NCBI GenBank assembly: GCA_934167835.1
Contig: CAKPLZ010000009.1
Location: 1-57,500, forward strand
DNA length: 57,500 nt
Direction: 5' to 3'
From: an uncultured Clostridia bacterium
GTDB lineage: Bacteria; Bacillota; Clostridia; TANB77; CAG-508
Shown here: positions 35,294 to 45,151 of the stretch, piece after piece
How the letters are laid out: every line of letters starts with the position of its first letter
How positions within the stretch are numbered: the first letter of the stretch is position 1
The notes under the pieces: generated by a model
Told to the model about the DNA's origin: nothing
The model's database searches: none
Seen by the model: the letters and a program-made list of their open reading frames with translations, nothing else
Translations under genes and position numbers: made by a program

Positions 35294-37303
35294 ATGAATT
35301 TAGAAGGAAAATTATTGGGAAGTAGATATGAAATTATAGAAAAAATAGGAAGCGGCGGAATGGCAACAGTATATAAGGCAAAAGACTTAATTCTTAAAAG
35401 ATTTGTTGCTGTAAAAGTTTTAAGAGAGGAATACACAACAGATAATGAATTTATAAAAAGATTTAATACTGAAGCTGAATCAGCTGCAAGCTTAGTTCAT
35501 CCCAATATTGTATCTGTGTATGATGTAGGAAAAGAAGGAAACCTATATTATATAGTTATGGAATTAGTAAAAGGAAAAACTTTAAAAGAAATTATTGTTG
35601 AAGATGGCAGAATGGGCTGGAAATGGTCTGTGAAAATTGCAAAACAAATAGCTCAAGCACTAGAGGTAGCACATAAAAATAATATCATCCATAGAGACAT
35701 CAAACCACATAATATCATAATAACAGAAGATGGAGTTGCTAAAGTAACAGACTTTGGAATTGCAAAAGCAGTATCAAATTCAACAATTACAGCATTTGGA
35801 ACAACAATAGGTTCTGTACACTATTTTTCACCAGAACATGCACGTGGTGGATATACAGATGCAAAGTCAGACTTATATTCTTTAGGAGTTGTATTATATG
35901 AAATGGTAACAGGAAGAGTACCTTTTGATGCAGATACACCAGTTTCAGTAGCATTAAAACACATGCAAGAAACACCAGTTTCACCAATAGTTTTAAACCC
36001 AGCAATTCCACAAAGTTTAAATGATTTAATATTAAAAGCAATGGAAAAAGACCCCAATATGAGATATTCTTCTGCAACAGAAATGATAGAAGATTTGGAT
36101 AAAATTATAAAAAATCCAGAAAATATAGCTATTAAATCTACAGAATATAATAAAGCAAGAAGAATAAGTGAACCAGAAACGTCTGCGAAAAATCAAACAA
36201 AGATGAATAAGATTAAAAACTTTTTTCAAAATCATAAAGCTGTGAAAGTAATATTAATCGCCTTAATATTTATTATTGTTTTTGTTGCAAGTATTGGAAT
36301 TACATTATCAGTAATGAATTCTAAAAACCCAAAGGATGTACTATTACCAAACCTTGTTGGTTTAACACTAGATGAAGCAAAAAGTAAGGGTGCAGAATCA
36401 AAACTTGAAATAAATGTGGCAGATGAGAAGTATGATGTGGAAATCCCAGAAGGACAAATAATATCACAAGACCCTAAATATCAAGCAAACTTTACAGTAA
36501 AAGAAGGAAGAACAATTAATGTTGTAGTAAGTAAAGGACAAGAAATAGTAAAAGTAACTAAATTAATTGGCAAAACGAAAGACGAAGCAAGAAAAGAAGC
36601 CAAAGCACTTGGAATAGAGCTTGAAATTGAAGAGGATTATAATGATGATGTTGAAGCAGGAATTGTAGTAGAACAAGACAAACAAGAAGGAGAAGAAGTT
36701 CTTGCTGGAAGCAAAGTAAAAATCAAAGTAAGCTTAGGTATAGAACAAGTAGAAGTTCCAAACTTAACAGGACTTTCAGAAGATGAAGCAAAAAAGAAAA
36801 TCACTGAGGCAAAGTTAAAATGGATTAGAACAGACAGAATTAAAGATTCAAGCAAAGGAAAAGGAGTTGTTGAACAAAGCATATCAGCAAAAAGCTTTGT
36901 AGACAAAAATTCAGAAATTGCAATTACAATAAATGATTATCAAGCAATGGTTCATGGAACAGTAAATATAAATGTTGCAAAGCTTACAGGATATACTCCA
37001 ACATATAACAAGGTTACTGAAAAGGTAAAAGACAAAGTAAAAAATGAAATAACAGGTGAGATTGAAGAAATAGAAAAAGAAGTTGAGAAAGAAGTATTAG
37101 CAAATCCACCTAAAAAGGTAACACTAGTAGTTACTGTAAATGATGAACAAGTTGAATCTAAAGAAGTTAGTGAGGATTTAACAAATGTTTCAGTAGGATT
37201 TGATGGTGAAGGAACTGTAAGAATAAAAGTATGGATAGGAAATACTTTAAAGAAACAAGCAGACTTGAACTTGAACACAGAAACCACAGTTAATATTCCT
37301 TAG
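35294..37303 (+). CDS. prkC: PASTA-domain serine/threonine kinase PrkC
   Basis: 669 aa. A kinase domain (about 10-270) with GSGGMATVYKA, VAVKVL lysine, HRDIKPHN and DFGIAK; a juxtamembrane linker; one transmembrane helix (about 316-338); and three PASTA repeats (about 348-415, 416-485 and 486-555), then a Lys/Glu/Val-rich extracellular tail to the end. PASTA domains bind muropeptides, and in spore formers PrkC can signal germination. AAGGAATG precedes the ATG. No CGG codon. Confidence 0.93.
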   Translation: MNLEGKLLGSRYEIIEKIGSGGMATVYKAKDLILKRFVAVKVLREEYTTDNEFIKRFNTEAESAASLVHPNIVSVYDVGKEGNLYYIVMELVKGKTLKEIIVEDGRMGWKWSVKIAKQIAQALEVAHKNNIIHRDIKPHNIIITEDGVAKVTDFGIAKAVSNSTITAFGTTIGSVHYFSPEHARGGYTDAKSDLYSLGVVLYEMVTGRVPFDADTPVSVALKHMQETPVSPIVLNPAIPQSLNDLILKAMEKDPNMRYSSATEMIEDLDKIIKNPENIAIKSTEYNKARRISEPETSAKNQTKMNKIKNFFQNHKAVKVILIALIFIIVFVASIGITLSVMNSKNPKDVLLPNLVGLTLDEAKSKGAESKLEINVADEKYDVEIPEGQIISQDPKYQANFTVKEGRTINVVVSKGQEIVKVTKLIGKTKDEARKEAKALGIELEIEEDYNDDVEAGIVVEQDKQEGEEVLAGSKVKIKVSLGIEQVEVPNLTGLSEDEAKKKITEAKLKWIRTDRIKDSSKGKGVVEQSISAKSFVDKNSEIAITINDYQAMVHGTVNINVAKLTGYTPTYNKVTEKVKDKVKNEITGEIEEIEKEVEKEVLANPPKKVTLVVTVNDEQVESKEVSEDLTNVSVGFDGEGTVRIKVWIGNTLKKQADLNLNTETTVNIP

Positions 37304-37318
37304 AAAGGGAGCGTAAAA

Positions 37319-38227
37319 ATGGGATTTTTTGACAAATTAAAACAAGGCTTAGGAAAAACAAGAGATTCTTTAAATGATAAAATAAATATGGTTTTTAGTA
37401 ACTTTAGAAAAGTAGATGAAGACTTACTAGAGGAACTAGAAGAAATTTTAATTATGTCAGACATAGGAGTAGAAACGGCAACAGAAATTATTTCTAAACT
37501 AAGAAACAGAATAAAATTAGAAAAAATTACAGATGAGCAAGGCGTAAAAAATGCACTTAAAGAGGAAATGCAAGAAATTTTAGATAGAGTTCCAAATGAA
37601 CTTAAATTAAATACTACACCAACAGTTATTTTAGTTGTTGGTGTAAATGGAGTAGGTAAAACTACGTCAATTGGAAAAATTGCAAATAACCTAAGAAAGC
37701 AAGGAAAAAAAGTAGTTGTAGCAGCAGCAGACACATTTAGAGCAGCTGCTGTAGAACAACTTGAAATTTGGGCAAATCGCGCAGGAGTAGATATTGTAAA
37801 AAGACAAGAAGGCTCAGACCCAGCATCAGTAGTTTTTGATGCGATTAAAATCACAAAAGAAAAAAATGCAGATGTGTTAATATGTGATACAGCAGGAAGA
37901 CTGCATACAAAAAAATATTTAATGGACGAGCTATTAAAAATAGGGAAAGTTATTGATAAAGAATTGCCTGGAGCTGAAAAAGAAACATTAATGGTAATAG
38001 ATGGAACTACAGGGCAAAATGCTATAGTTCAAGTAAAAGCATTTAAAGAGGTAGTACCAATAACAGGCCTTATACTTACAAAACTTGATGGTACAGCAAA
38101 AGGTGGAGTAGTAATAGGAATAGTAAACGAAAATTCTATACCAGTTAAATTTGTGGGCATAGGAGAAAAGATAGATGATATGGAGGTATTTAATTCAAAA
38201 GAGTTTGTAGACGCTATTATAGAATAG
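37319..38227 (+). CDS. ftsY: Signal recognition particle receptor FtsY
   Basis: 302 aa: NG domains only, with no acidic A domain. GVNGVGKTTSIGKIA (G1), DTFRAAAVEQL, DTAGRLHTKKYLM (G3), TKLDGTAKGG (G4) and GIGEKIDDM at the end. It docks ribosome-nascent chain-SRP complexes to SecYEG. It lies 15 bases after prkC; in many Firmicutes ftsY follows smc, which here is about 11 kb away. Confidence 0.95.
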   Translation: MGFFDKLKQGLGKTRDSLNDKINMVFSNFRKVDEDLLEELEEILIMSDIGVETATEIISKLRNRIKLEKITDEQGVKNALKEEMQEILDRVPNELKLNTTPTVILVVGVNGVGKTTSIGKIANNLRKQGKKVVVAAADTFRAAAVEQLEIWANRAGVDIVKRQEGSDPASVVFDAIKITKEKNADVLICDTAGRLHTKKYLMDELLKIGKVIDKELPGAEKETLMVIDGTTGQNAIVQVKAFKEVVPITGLILTKLDGTAKGGVVIGIVNENSIPVKFVGIGEKIDDMEVFNSKEFVDAIIE

Positions 38228-38237
38228 GAGGCAATAA

Positions 38238-40973
38238 ATGAAGAAAAAAATAAGAAAAAGAGTTATATTTGTAATACTTTTCATAATATTATTTGCAATA
38301 TACAGTTATCTAAATATTAGAGGAGAATACTTACAAATACTTGGAATAGGCGAAAAATACGTAGAAATATTTAAAACTAATTTAGCGCAAAGGATAAATG
38401 TATTTATAGTAAGTTTTGTTGTTATTTATATATTTACATACATAACAACAATCTTCATAAAAAAAGGACTAAAGAAATTTTTTGTTGAAGAGAATATGGA
38501 ATGTCCTAAATTACCAAATAAATCAATATCACTGGCATTTGCAACAATTGCAGCTCTTATTTTTTCAAATATATTAACAGAAAAAGCAATACTATTTTTT
38601 AATAAAGCATATTTTGGAGAAACAGACCCAATTTTTAATTTAGATATAGGATATTATGTGTTCCAAAAGCCATTTATTAAAACTGTTTTATATAGTTTTA
38701 TTGCTGTAATGGCTGTAATGTGTATATATATAACAGTTTATTATGTTCTATGCTTCCATAAGTTTTTTGACAAGGGAATTAGCATTGAAACTTTAAAGAA
38801 AAATACTTTTATAAAGCAAATAATTGGAAATGGATTTTGCATAATCCTTGCAATATCAGCATTAGCCATAATAATGGTACAAGACATAGTACTTGGTAAA
38901 TTTATATCTACTGAAAATGGAACATCCCTTTATGGAGCAGGTTTTGTAGATGTAACAATAAAAAAATGGGGATATATAGCTTTTGCAGTTTTTGCTGTTA
39001 TATGTGGAATTGCAGCATTAAGAAGAACAAAAAGAACTGAGTATAAAAAAGCATGTTATGATATATTGTTAATACCAATATATTTGGTTGTTTTGTTTTT
39101 TGTTGTAATTTTATCAGATTTAATATATGTAAAACCTAATGAATTAGATAAGCAAAAGGCATATATAAAAACAAATATTGATTATACAAAAGCAGCTTAT
39201 AATATCAATATTGAAGAGATTGAATTGGATAACACAGGTACAGTAACTGCTGAAGATATTGAGAAAAACTCAGAAGTTATTAAAAATATTAATATATATA
39301 ATAAATCAAGAGTATTATCACATTTAGAAGAATATCAAACAAATTTAGGATATTATACCTATGGTTCAACAGGAATAGGTTTATATACAATAGATGGAGT
39401 TCAATCATTAATATATATAAGCCCAAGAGAAATTAAAAGTAATGAAACAAGAACATATAATAATAAAACTTATGAATATACACACGGATATGGAATAATA
39501 GCCACATCAGCTTCAAAAACTTCAGAAACTGGAGCATTAAAATATATAAAAAGCAATTTTATAAGTACAGACAATAGCTTAAAAATCAATGAACCAAGAT
39601 TATACTTTGGATTACAGACGAATGATATAATAGCAACATCAAAAGAGGATAAAGAATATGATTATCCACTAACAAGTACAACCAATAACTATAATCATTA
39701 TACAGGAACTGCCGGAATACACCTAAATTTCTTAGATAGATTAATATTAGGAATAAAGGAACAAAATATTAAACTTGCATTTTCATCAAACATAACAAGT
39801 CAAAGTAATATTATAATAAAGAGAAATATCTTAGAGAGAGTAAAAAAGGTAATGCCGTATTTGGAATATGATAAAGAACCATATATGGTAGTAAGAGATA
39901 ATGGGCAACTAGTTTGGGTAATAGACTGTTACACAACATCAAATAGCTATCCATATTCTCAAGTTACAAATTTAGTACAAAATAATGGAACTACAGTTAA
40001 AAAAATAAATTATATCAGAAATTCAGCAAAAGTAATAATAGATGCATATAATGGCACAATGAAATATTATATAACAGACACATCAGACCCAATTATAATG
40101 GCTTATTGGAAGATGTATCCACACTTGTTTGAAGAACTATACACAGAAATACCAGCAGAAATATCAAAACATTTTGTGTATCCAAAATACTTATATGATA
40201 TTCAAGCTGATGTATTAAAACAATACCATAAAACTCAAGCAGAAGTACTATATCGCTCAGATGATGTATGGGATATTGCAAAAGAGAATACAAGCAAAGT
40301 TACAACACTTGTAGGAACACAAATAGAACCATATTACACAGTAGTAAAAACAGTAGACAGTAGTAATGCAGAACTTGGATTAGTATTACCATACACAGTG
40401 CAAGAAAAACAGAATATAAATGCATATCTTGTGGGAACATGCAGTGGTAATGGAGATAAGAAATTAACACTTTACAAATTTAATAAAGATGTAGCAATTT
40501 TAGGAACGCTGCAATTAGATACACTAGTTGAGCAAGATGAAAAAATTTCAGCAGAACTAAAAACAGTAGAGGTTACAGGTACAAAGATTGAGAAAAATAT
40601 AATTGTGATACCAATAAATAACACATTATTATATGTAGAACCAATATTCCAAGTTTTCCAAAACGAAAACAAAACTGCACCAATACTTAAAAAAGTAATT
40701 GTAGCATCAGGAAATAAAGTTGCAATTGGAAATAATATTGAAGAAGCATTAATCAATTTACTATCACAAGAAGCTGTAAGTATTAAAATTGAGACAGATA
40801 ATATTGATGACTTAATAAAAGAAATAATAAAAGCAAATAATAATTTAACAGAATCAAATAAAAGCAATGATTGGTCATTAATTGGTCAAGATATTGAAAA
40901 ATTACAAAAATTAGTAAATCAACTTGAGAAATTAATGGAAGAGAATAATCAAAAAAGCCAAGTAACGGAATAA
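38238..40973 (+). CDS. UPF0182 family membrane protein
   Basis: 911 aa, the typical length. About seven hydrophobic helices occur in the first 300 residues (the first about 7-25), then a large extracytoplasmic part with the family signatures YYVFQKPFI, YTHGYGIIATSAS, LNFLDRLILGIKEQNIKLAF and VWVIDCYTTSNSYPYS. The role of the family is unknown. It starts 10 bases after ftsY. A terminator follows at 40982. Confidence 0.9.
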   Translation: MKKKIRKRVIFVILFIILFAIYSYLNIRGEYLQILGIGEKYVEIFKTNLAQRINVFIVSFVVIYIFTYITTIFIKKGLKKFFVEENMECPKLPNKSISLAFATIAALIFSNILTEKAILFFNKAYFGETDPIFNLDIGYYVFQKPFIKTVLYSFIAVMAVMCIYITVYYVLCFHKFFDKGISIETLKKNTFIKQIIGNGFCIILAISALAIIMVQDIVLGKFISTENGTSLYGAGFVDVTIKKWGYIAFAVFAVICGIAALRRTKRTEYKKACYDILLIPIYLVVLFFVVILSDLIYVKPNELDKQKAYIKTNIDYTKAAYNINIEEIELDNTGTVTAEDIEKNSEVIKNINIYNKSRVLSHLEEYQTNLGYYTYGSTGIGLYTIDGVQSLIYISPREIKSNETRTYNNKTYEYTHGYGIIATSASKTSETGALKYIKSNFISTDNSLKINEPRLYFGLQTNDIIATSKEDKEYDYPLTSTTNNYNHYTGTAGIHLNFLDRLILGIKEQNIKLAFSSNITSQSNIIIKRNILERVKKVMPYLEYDKEPYMVVRDNGQLVWVIDCYTTSNSYPYSQVTNLVQNNGTTVKKINYIRNSAKVIIDAYNGTMKYYITDTSDPIIMAYWKMYPHLFEELYTEIPAEISKHFVYPKYLYDIQADVLKQYHKTQAEVLYRSDDVWDIAKENTSKVTTLVGTQIEPYYTVVKTVDSSNAELGLVLPYTVQEKQNINAYLVGTCSGNGDKKLTLYKFNKDVAILGTLQLDTLVEQDEKISAELKTVEVTGTKIEKNIIVIPINNTLLYVEPIFQVFQNENKTAPILKKVIVASGNKVAIGNNIEEALINLLSQEAVSIKIETDNIDDLIKEIIKANNNLTESNKSNDWSLIGQDIEKLQKLVNQLEKLMEENNQKSQVTE

Positions 40974-40981
40974 ATATAAAC

Positions 40982-41012
40982 AAAAACACCCAAAATAATA
41001 GAGGGTGTTTTT
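40982..41012 (+). terminator. Rho-independent terminator
   Basis: AAAAACACCC (40982-40991) and GGGTGTTTTT (41003-41012). The right arm (GAGGGTG) is also the only ribosome-binding-like sequence of the gene at 41019. Confidence 0.85.
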
Positions 41013-41018
41013 GCATAT

Positions 41019-41294
41019 ATGTTTAATAGAAAAACAAATAAAAAAATAGATGAAATAAACCAAAAGCTAGAAAAATCAGGCATCATGGAAATCTCATATT
41101 TGCTTGGAAATAAAAAAGAAATTATCAAAAGAAACTTTATTGCAGGTATATCAAAAGGAGTAGGAATTGGAATAGGCATAACAATTATATCTGCTGTGAT
41201 AGTAGCTGTTTTGCAAAGAATTATAAAATTAAATATACCAATAATAGGGGATTATATAACAGACATTGTGTCAATAGTCCAGAAAAATTTGTGA
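41019..41294 (+). CDS. DUF5665-like small membrane protein
   Basis: 91 aa. A charged helix (KIDEINQKLEKSG), the motif NKKEIIKRNFIAGISKGVG and a hydrophobic segment (about 46-67, IGIGITIISAVIVAVL) match the DUF5665 pattern as I know it. The start lies 6 bases behind the terminator hairpin, whose right arm contains GAGGGTG at a usable distance. Translation would thus need the hairpin to melt. Function unknown. Confidence 0.65.
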   Translation: MFNRKTNKKIDEINQKLEKSGIMEISYLLGNKKEIIKRNFIAGISKGVGIGIGITIISAVIVAVLQRIIKLNIPIIGDYITDIVSIVQKNL

Positions 41295-41300
41295 AAGGCA

Positions 41301-41329
41301 TTGACAAAGGGAAAAATAATATATACAAT
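41301..41329 (+). promoter_or_regulatory. Sigma-A promoter of rpe
   Basis: TTGACA (41301-41306), 17 bp, TACAAT (41324-41329), 25 bases before the rpe start. Confidence 0.8.
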
Positions 41330-41354
41330 ATACGTATGCAAGGAGGAGAGAATT

Positions 41355-42014
41355 ATGGTGGAAATTTCAACTTCAATATTGGGTGTTGATGAGCAAGAGG
41401 CTATGAAGACTTTTTATGATTTGGAAGTAGCAAAAACAGATTATTACCACATAGATGTTATGGATGGGAAATTTGTGGAAAAAGATACATCAGTTTTGAT
41501 GTATAGCTATGCAAGTAGTATAAAACAAATGTCTAATGTTCCACTTGATGTGCACTTAATGGTAAACAATGTTGCAGAGTATATTGATGAATACATAGAT
41601 TTAAAGCCACATTTCATAACTATACACTATGAAGCTTGCAAAGATAAAAATGAGGTCAAGAAACTTATAGAATATATTAAAAAGAATGATATTCAATGCG
41701 GATTATCAATAAAACCGGGAACGAAGGTAGAGGAAATTTATGAATTTCTTCCATTAATTAGTTTGGTTTTGATTATGACAGTTGAACCTGGTAAAGGTGG
41801 CCAAAAATTAATTCCAGATACAATAAAGAAAATTAGTAAACTAAAAGAATACATATACCAAAACAATTTAGAAACATATATTGAAGCAGATGGGGGAATA
41901 AAGCTAGATAATGCAAAGATTCTTAAAGATGCTGGAGTAGATATTATGGTAGTTGGAAGCGGAATTTTGGACTCAGATGATTATAAAAAAATAATAAGTG
42001 AACTAAAAAAATAA
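41355..42014 (+). CDS. rpe: Ribulose-phosphate 3-epimerase
   Basis: 219 aa from the ATG at 41355, which has AGGAGGAG. TIM-barrel motifs of the family: ISTSILGVD, YYHIDVMDGKFV, LDVHLMV, ITIHYEA, GLSIKPGT and the closing EADGGIKLDN. The active-site Asp and His residues are visible. In the EPG motif (VEPGKGGQ) the family's usual phenylalanine-containing GFGGQ is GKGGQ. It interconverts ribulose 5-phosphate and xylulose 5-phosphate. The -10/-35 boxes lie just upstream, so it is its own transcript. Confidence 0.88.
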   Translation: MVEISTSILGVDEQEAMKTFYDLEVAKTDYYHIDVMDGKFVEKDTSVLMYSYASSIKQMSNVPLDVHLMVNNVAEYIDEYIDLKPHFITIHYEACKDKNEVKKLIEYIKKNDIQCGLSIKPGTKVEEIYEFLPLISLVLIMTVEPGKGGQKLIPDTIKKISKLKEYIYQNNLETYIEADGGIKLDNAKILKDAGVDIMVVGSGILDSDDYKKIISELKK

Positions 42015-42047
42015 AGTTTTCCACAGGTAGCCCTGTGGAAAACTTTT
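42013..42047. terminator. Strong hairpin terminator between converging genes
   Basis: AAAGTTTTCCACAGG and CCCTGTGGAAAACTTTT, a stem of 14 to 15 pairs with a 3- to 4-base loop, T-rich on the right and A-rich on the left. Confidence 0.85.
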
Positions 42048-42052
42048 GTTTT

Positions 42053-43462
42053 CTAATCCTTCTTAAAAGCTCTTAATAATATTTCGCCAATTCCTATAAA
42101 GAATGTAACAAAGAACACTAAGTTACCAACAACAGGAATTAATCTTATAATATAGAAAATGGCTGTTACAATTAATAGTTTTAAATATGAATTCATTTTG
42201 AATTTTAAATGTTTTGAAATATTGTAAATAAACAATGGCAATGCTAAAGTTAACATACATACATAAGCAAGAACAAGAGCAAATGCTAAAGTTACTCCAA
42301 TTTTTATCAAACATAAAATTACAAATATTAAAGTAATTGCAAAAAATGATGCAAAACCTAATCCTAAGCTAGCAAGAATATTTTTTGCATTAAGAGCAGG
42401 AAGCTCTTTTTGAGTATTTCGAGTAAAGAATTTTACTAAAAATACTATACAAAATACATAAAATACAAATGTTAATAATGATAAAACAATTGAGCTAAAA
42501 GATACACTGTTAGCTGATTTTGCTTTAAATGCAAATGTTGAAACAGTACCATTTACAACTGAATCAGGTATTTGAATATCCTTTGGTGTTGCATATTTTA
42601 AATCTTTACCTATTGAGCATTTTTGAACATATCCGTCATTATTATCAGTTTGGAATGTTAAAGCTTTTGCAGTAATTGTTACATTTCCATTTACTTCACC
42701 AGCAAAAACCATATCAGCTGAATAATCAACTGTTAAATCTTGGTTAACTTTGAAATCAGACTTTAAGTTCAAACTTGTATAAGAGGAAATAGATGCATTT
42801 CTATATATAACACCTGCTAATGTAGCATTTTCAGATGTTAAATTTAAGTCTTGAGAAATATAAGAATAATAGTTCATATTGAAGTTTTGAGTCGTTATAT
42901 AAGCTGAACCTGAAATTTGACCATTTAAAGTAACACTAGATGCAGTTATAAAAACATTACCTCCAATAACGGCATCTTGGCCAATATTAACTGTTTTTGC
43001 AGCAACATAAAGGTCGCCATGAATTTCTGAACCTGCAGCAAGGGTGAATGAATCAGCTACAACATAAGCGTTTCCTCTTACAACTGATTTTGAATTGATT
43101 GTGTTTATAATGTAATTGCCATCTCTATCTTGTTTATCAGAATATGTAATATCTGAATCGATAGTAGCTTCGCTTGCAGCTAAAAATAGGTTTCCAGAAA
43201 TAATACCTCCGCCATTTCTAGGATTTGTAGTAAATTTTTGAGCTGATGCAAATACGTTACCATTTACAGTATCACTAAAAGTGTAAGAATCCATATCTGA
43301 ATAGAACATATCCTTATTGAATACTTCACCTTGTGGTTTAGCAGCTATAGTAACCATTTCTGAGGTTACAGCCATTTCTGAATTTTGGGCTGCGAAAACT
43401 GTAGATGAAAACATTGCAAAAACTAAAAATAAAGCAATAAAAAATCTTTTGTTTTTTAACAT
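42053..43462 (-). CDS. Bactofilin-like polymer-forming membrane protein
   Basis: 469 aa. A signal peptide (about 1-24, ending VFAAQ) is followed by a long right-handed beta-helix-like region (about 60-310) with short repeats of the kind GNVFITASSVTLNG and GDLYVAAKTVNIG, as in bactofilins but exported. Four C-terminal hydrophobic helices follow (about 322-465). The family is common and uncharacterised in Clostridia. AGGAGG precedes the start. The protein may form an extracytoplasmic scaffold. Confidence 0.75.
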   Translation of the reverse strand: MLKNKRFFIALFLVFAMFSSTVFAAQNSEMAVTSEMVTIAAKPQGEVFNKDMFYSDMDSYTFSDTVNGNVFASAQKFTTNPRNGGGIISGNLFLAASEATIDSDITYSDKQDRDGNYIINTINSKSVVRGNAYVVADSFTLAAGSEIHGDLYVAAKTVNIGQDAVIGGNVFITASSVTLNGQISGSAYITTQNFNMNYYSYISQDLNLTSENATLAGVIYRNASISSYTSLNLKSDFKVNQDLTVDYSADMVFAGEVNGNVTITAKALTFQTDNNDGYVQKCSIGKDLKYATPKDIQIPDSVVNGTVSTFAFKAKSANSVSFSSIVLSLLTFVFYVFCIVFLVKFFTRNTQKELPALNAKNILASLGLGFASFFAITLIFVILCLIKIGVTLAFALVLAYVCMLTLALPLFIYNISKHLKFKMNSYLKLLIVTAIFYIIRLIPVVGNLVFFVTFFIGIGEILLRAFKKD

Positions 43463-43557
43463 AAAAAAACCTCCTTAAAAGTTTAAAATTTATGCCTATA
43501 TGATATAACGAAAGAGAAGATTTGTCAATGAAAAAATGAAATAAAAAAACAAAAAAA

Positions 43558-43578
43558 TAGGGTAGTTTTGCTACCCTA
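43558..43578. terminator. Terminator after the SPFH gene
   Basis: TAGGGTAG (43558-43565) and CTACCCTA (43571-43578); on the minus strand it is followed by a run of T (complement of the A tract at 43538-43556). Confidence 0.8.
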
Positions 43579-43586
43579 AAAAGTTA

Positions 43587-44489
43587 TTATTTTTTCTCTT
43601 TTATGATTTCTTTTACAGCACCAATGCTTGAAAGTGCTTGAGTTGCTTCAAAGGGAATAAATACCTTGTTTGCATCACCTTTAGCAATTTCTTGCAATGC
43701 CTCTAATGATTTTAGTTGAATTAATTTATCATCTGGATTAGATTTCTTAATTGAATCAAAAATCATTTGAATTTCTTGAGCTTTTGCAACAGCAACTTCA
43801 CGGATTGCTTCAGCCTCACCAGCAGCTCTTCTTATTTGAGCTTCTTTATCAGCTTCAGCTTGTAAAATTGCGGCTTGTTTTTGACCCTCTGCAAGAGTGA
43901 TAGCAGCTTGTTTTTCACCTTCTGCTTGTAGAATAGCAGCTCTTTTATTTCTTTCTGCATTCATTTGTTTTTCCATTGCATCACGAATATCTGCTGGAGG
44001 ATTAATATCCTTAATTTCAACACGGTTTACTTTACAACCCCATTTATCAGTTGCTTCATCAAGTAATACTCTTAATTGATTATTTATTAAATCTCTTGAA
44101 CTAAAAGTTGAATCAAGATTCATTTTACCAACAATATCACGAATAGTAGTTATTGCTAAATATTCAATACCTCTTCTTAAAGATTGGATTTCATATACTG
44201 CTTTTGCTGGGTCTGTTATTTGATAAAATACAACAGTATCAATAGTTATAGTAACATTATCTTCAGTTATAACTCCTTGTGGTGGTATATCCATTGTTTG
44301 TTCTTTTAAACTTACAACACTACGTACATGGTCAACGAAAGGAATTATTATTGTAAGTCCTGCATCTGCTATTTTATGAAATTTACCTAATCTTTCAATA
44401 ATGTAAACTTCAGCTTGTCTTACGATTTTAATAGATTTGAATGCTATAAGTAGCACAATTAGTAAAAAAATTATCAAAGCTATTGTCAT
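43587..44489 (-). CDS. SPFH/Band 7 (stomatin-like) membrane protein
   Basis: 300 aa. An N-terminal membrane helix (about 3-20), then RQAEVYIIERLGKFHKI, the Band 7 domain with QTMDIPPQGVITEDNVT, KWGCKVNRVEIKDINPP, and an alanine/glutamate-rich coiled coil (EGEKQAAITLAEGQKQA). The pattern is that of QmcA/HflK-type proteins, which build ring-like scaffolds in membrane microdomains and modulate FtsH proteases. No NfeD partner is adjacent. AGGAGG lies before the start. Confidence 0.9.
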   Translation of the reverse strand: MTIALIIFLLIVLLIAFKSIKIVRQAEVYIIERLGKFHKIADAGLTIIIPFVDHVRSVVSLKEQTMDIPPQGVITEDNVTITIDTVVFYQITDPAKAVYEIQSLRRGIEYLAITTIRDIVGKMNLDSTFSSRDLINNQLRVLLDEATDKWGCKVNRVEIKDINPPADIRDAMEKQMNAERNKRAAILQAEGEKQAAITLAEGQKQAAILQAEADKEAQIRRAAGEAEAIREVAVAKAQEIQMIFDSIKKSNPDDKLIQLKSLEALQEIAKGDANKVFIPFEATQALSSIGAVKEIIKEKK

Positions 44490-44585
44490 AAAATTTACCT
44501 CCTATAAATTAAAAATCTCTTCCTTAATCATTATACTATAAAATATATGAAAAAGAAAGAGAAAAATGTTAAAATTTACATAAAT

Positions 44586-44909
44586 TTAGTCATCTGCAAT
44601 AACTTTTGCAACCTTATAAATCAAATCTATTTTGTCTGGTGGGCAACTTTGAAGCAAATCGCTAAATGCTGAAGAAAGATAAGAAGTAGAGCAAGATGAA
44701 GCACCATCTAAAATATCTCCTTCAGAAACACCAAGTAAACTGCATATTTCAGTTAATCTTTTTAAATTTACAGTTGTAGAGCCACATTCAACTCTACTAA
44801 TATAGGCTACAGAAACATCCAACGCCTCAGCCAATTTTTCCTGAGTCATTTTTTTGCTAATTCTAGCCTGTTTTAAACGAGTACCAATAATACTATAATT
44901 AATTGCCAT
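44586..44909 (-). CDS. XRE-family HTH transcriptional regulator
   Basis: 107 aa. Residues 8-62 form a Cro/C1-type helix-turn-helix: GTRLKQARISKKMTQEKLAE, then VSVAYISRVECGSTTVNL. A short C-terminal helical part (SSAFSDLLQSCPPDKIDLIY) may dimerise. AGGAGG precedes the start. Its targets are unknown; it is transcribed away from the orphan gene at 45152, and the 240-base gap between the two starts holds that gene's promoter. Confidence 0.85.
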   Translation of the reverse strand: MAINYSIIGTRLKQARISKKMTQEKLAEALDVSVAYISRVECGSTTVNLKRLTEICSLLGVSEGDILDGASSCSTSYLSSAFSDLLQSCPPDKIDLIYKVAKVIADD

Positions 44910-45065
44910 ATATAATCCTCCTTTTTGTTTAGAATAATAGCATTACAGGGTAAAAATTTACAGAAACAGAAGAGTAAATGTTTACTAACAGTAAAATTAT
45001 AATGCCCAAAAATAAGAAAAATATTTATATTCAAAAGCTATTTTTTAATAAAATTTAAAAAAAAC

Positions 45066-45121
45066 TTGACATAATTCAATAAAAATGGTAAACTAAATAA
45101 GTCGTGTGCTTTTGGCACACG
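45066..45121 (+). promoter_or_regulatory. Sigma-A promoter and 5' hairpin of the orphan gene
   Basis: TTGACA (45066-45071), 17 bp, TAAACT (45089-45094). A GC-rich 7-bp hairpin CGTGTGC/GCACACG (45103-45121) would sit at the very 5' end of the mRNA, which commonly protects transcripts from decay. Confidence 0.75.
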
Positions 45122-45151
45122 AAAAATAATTAAATAAAGGAGTATTAGTCT

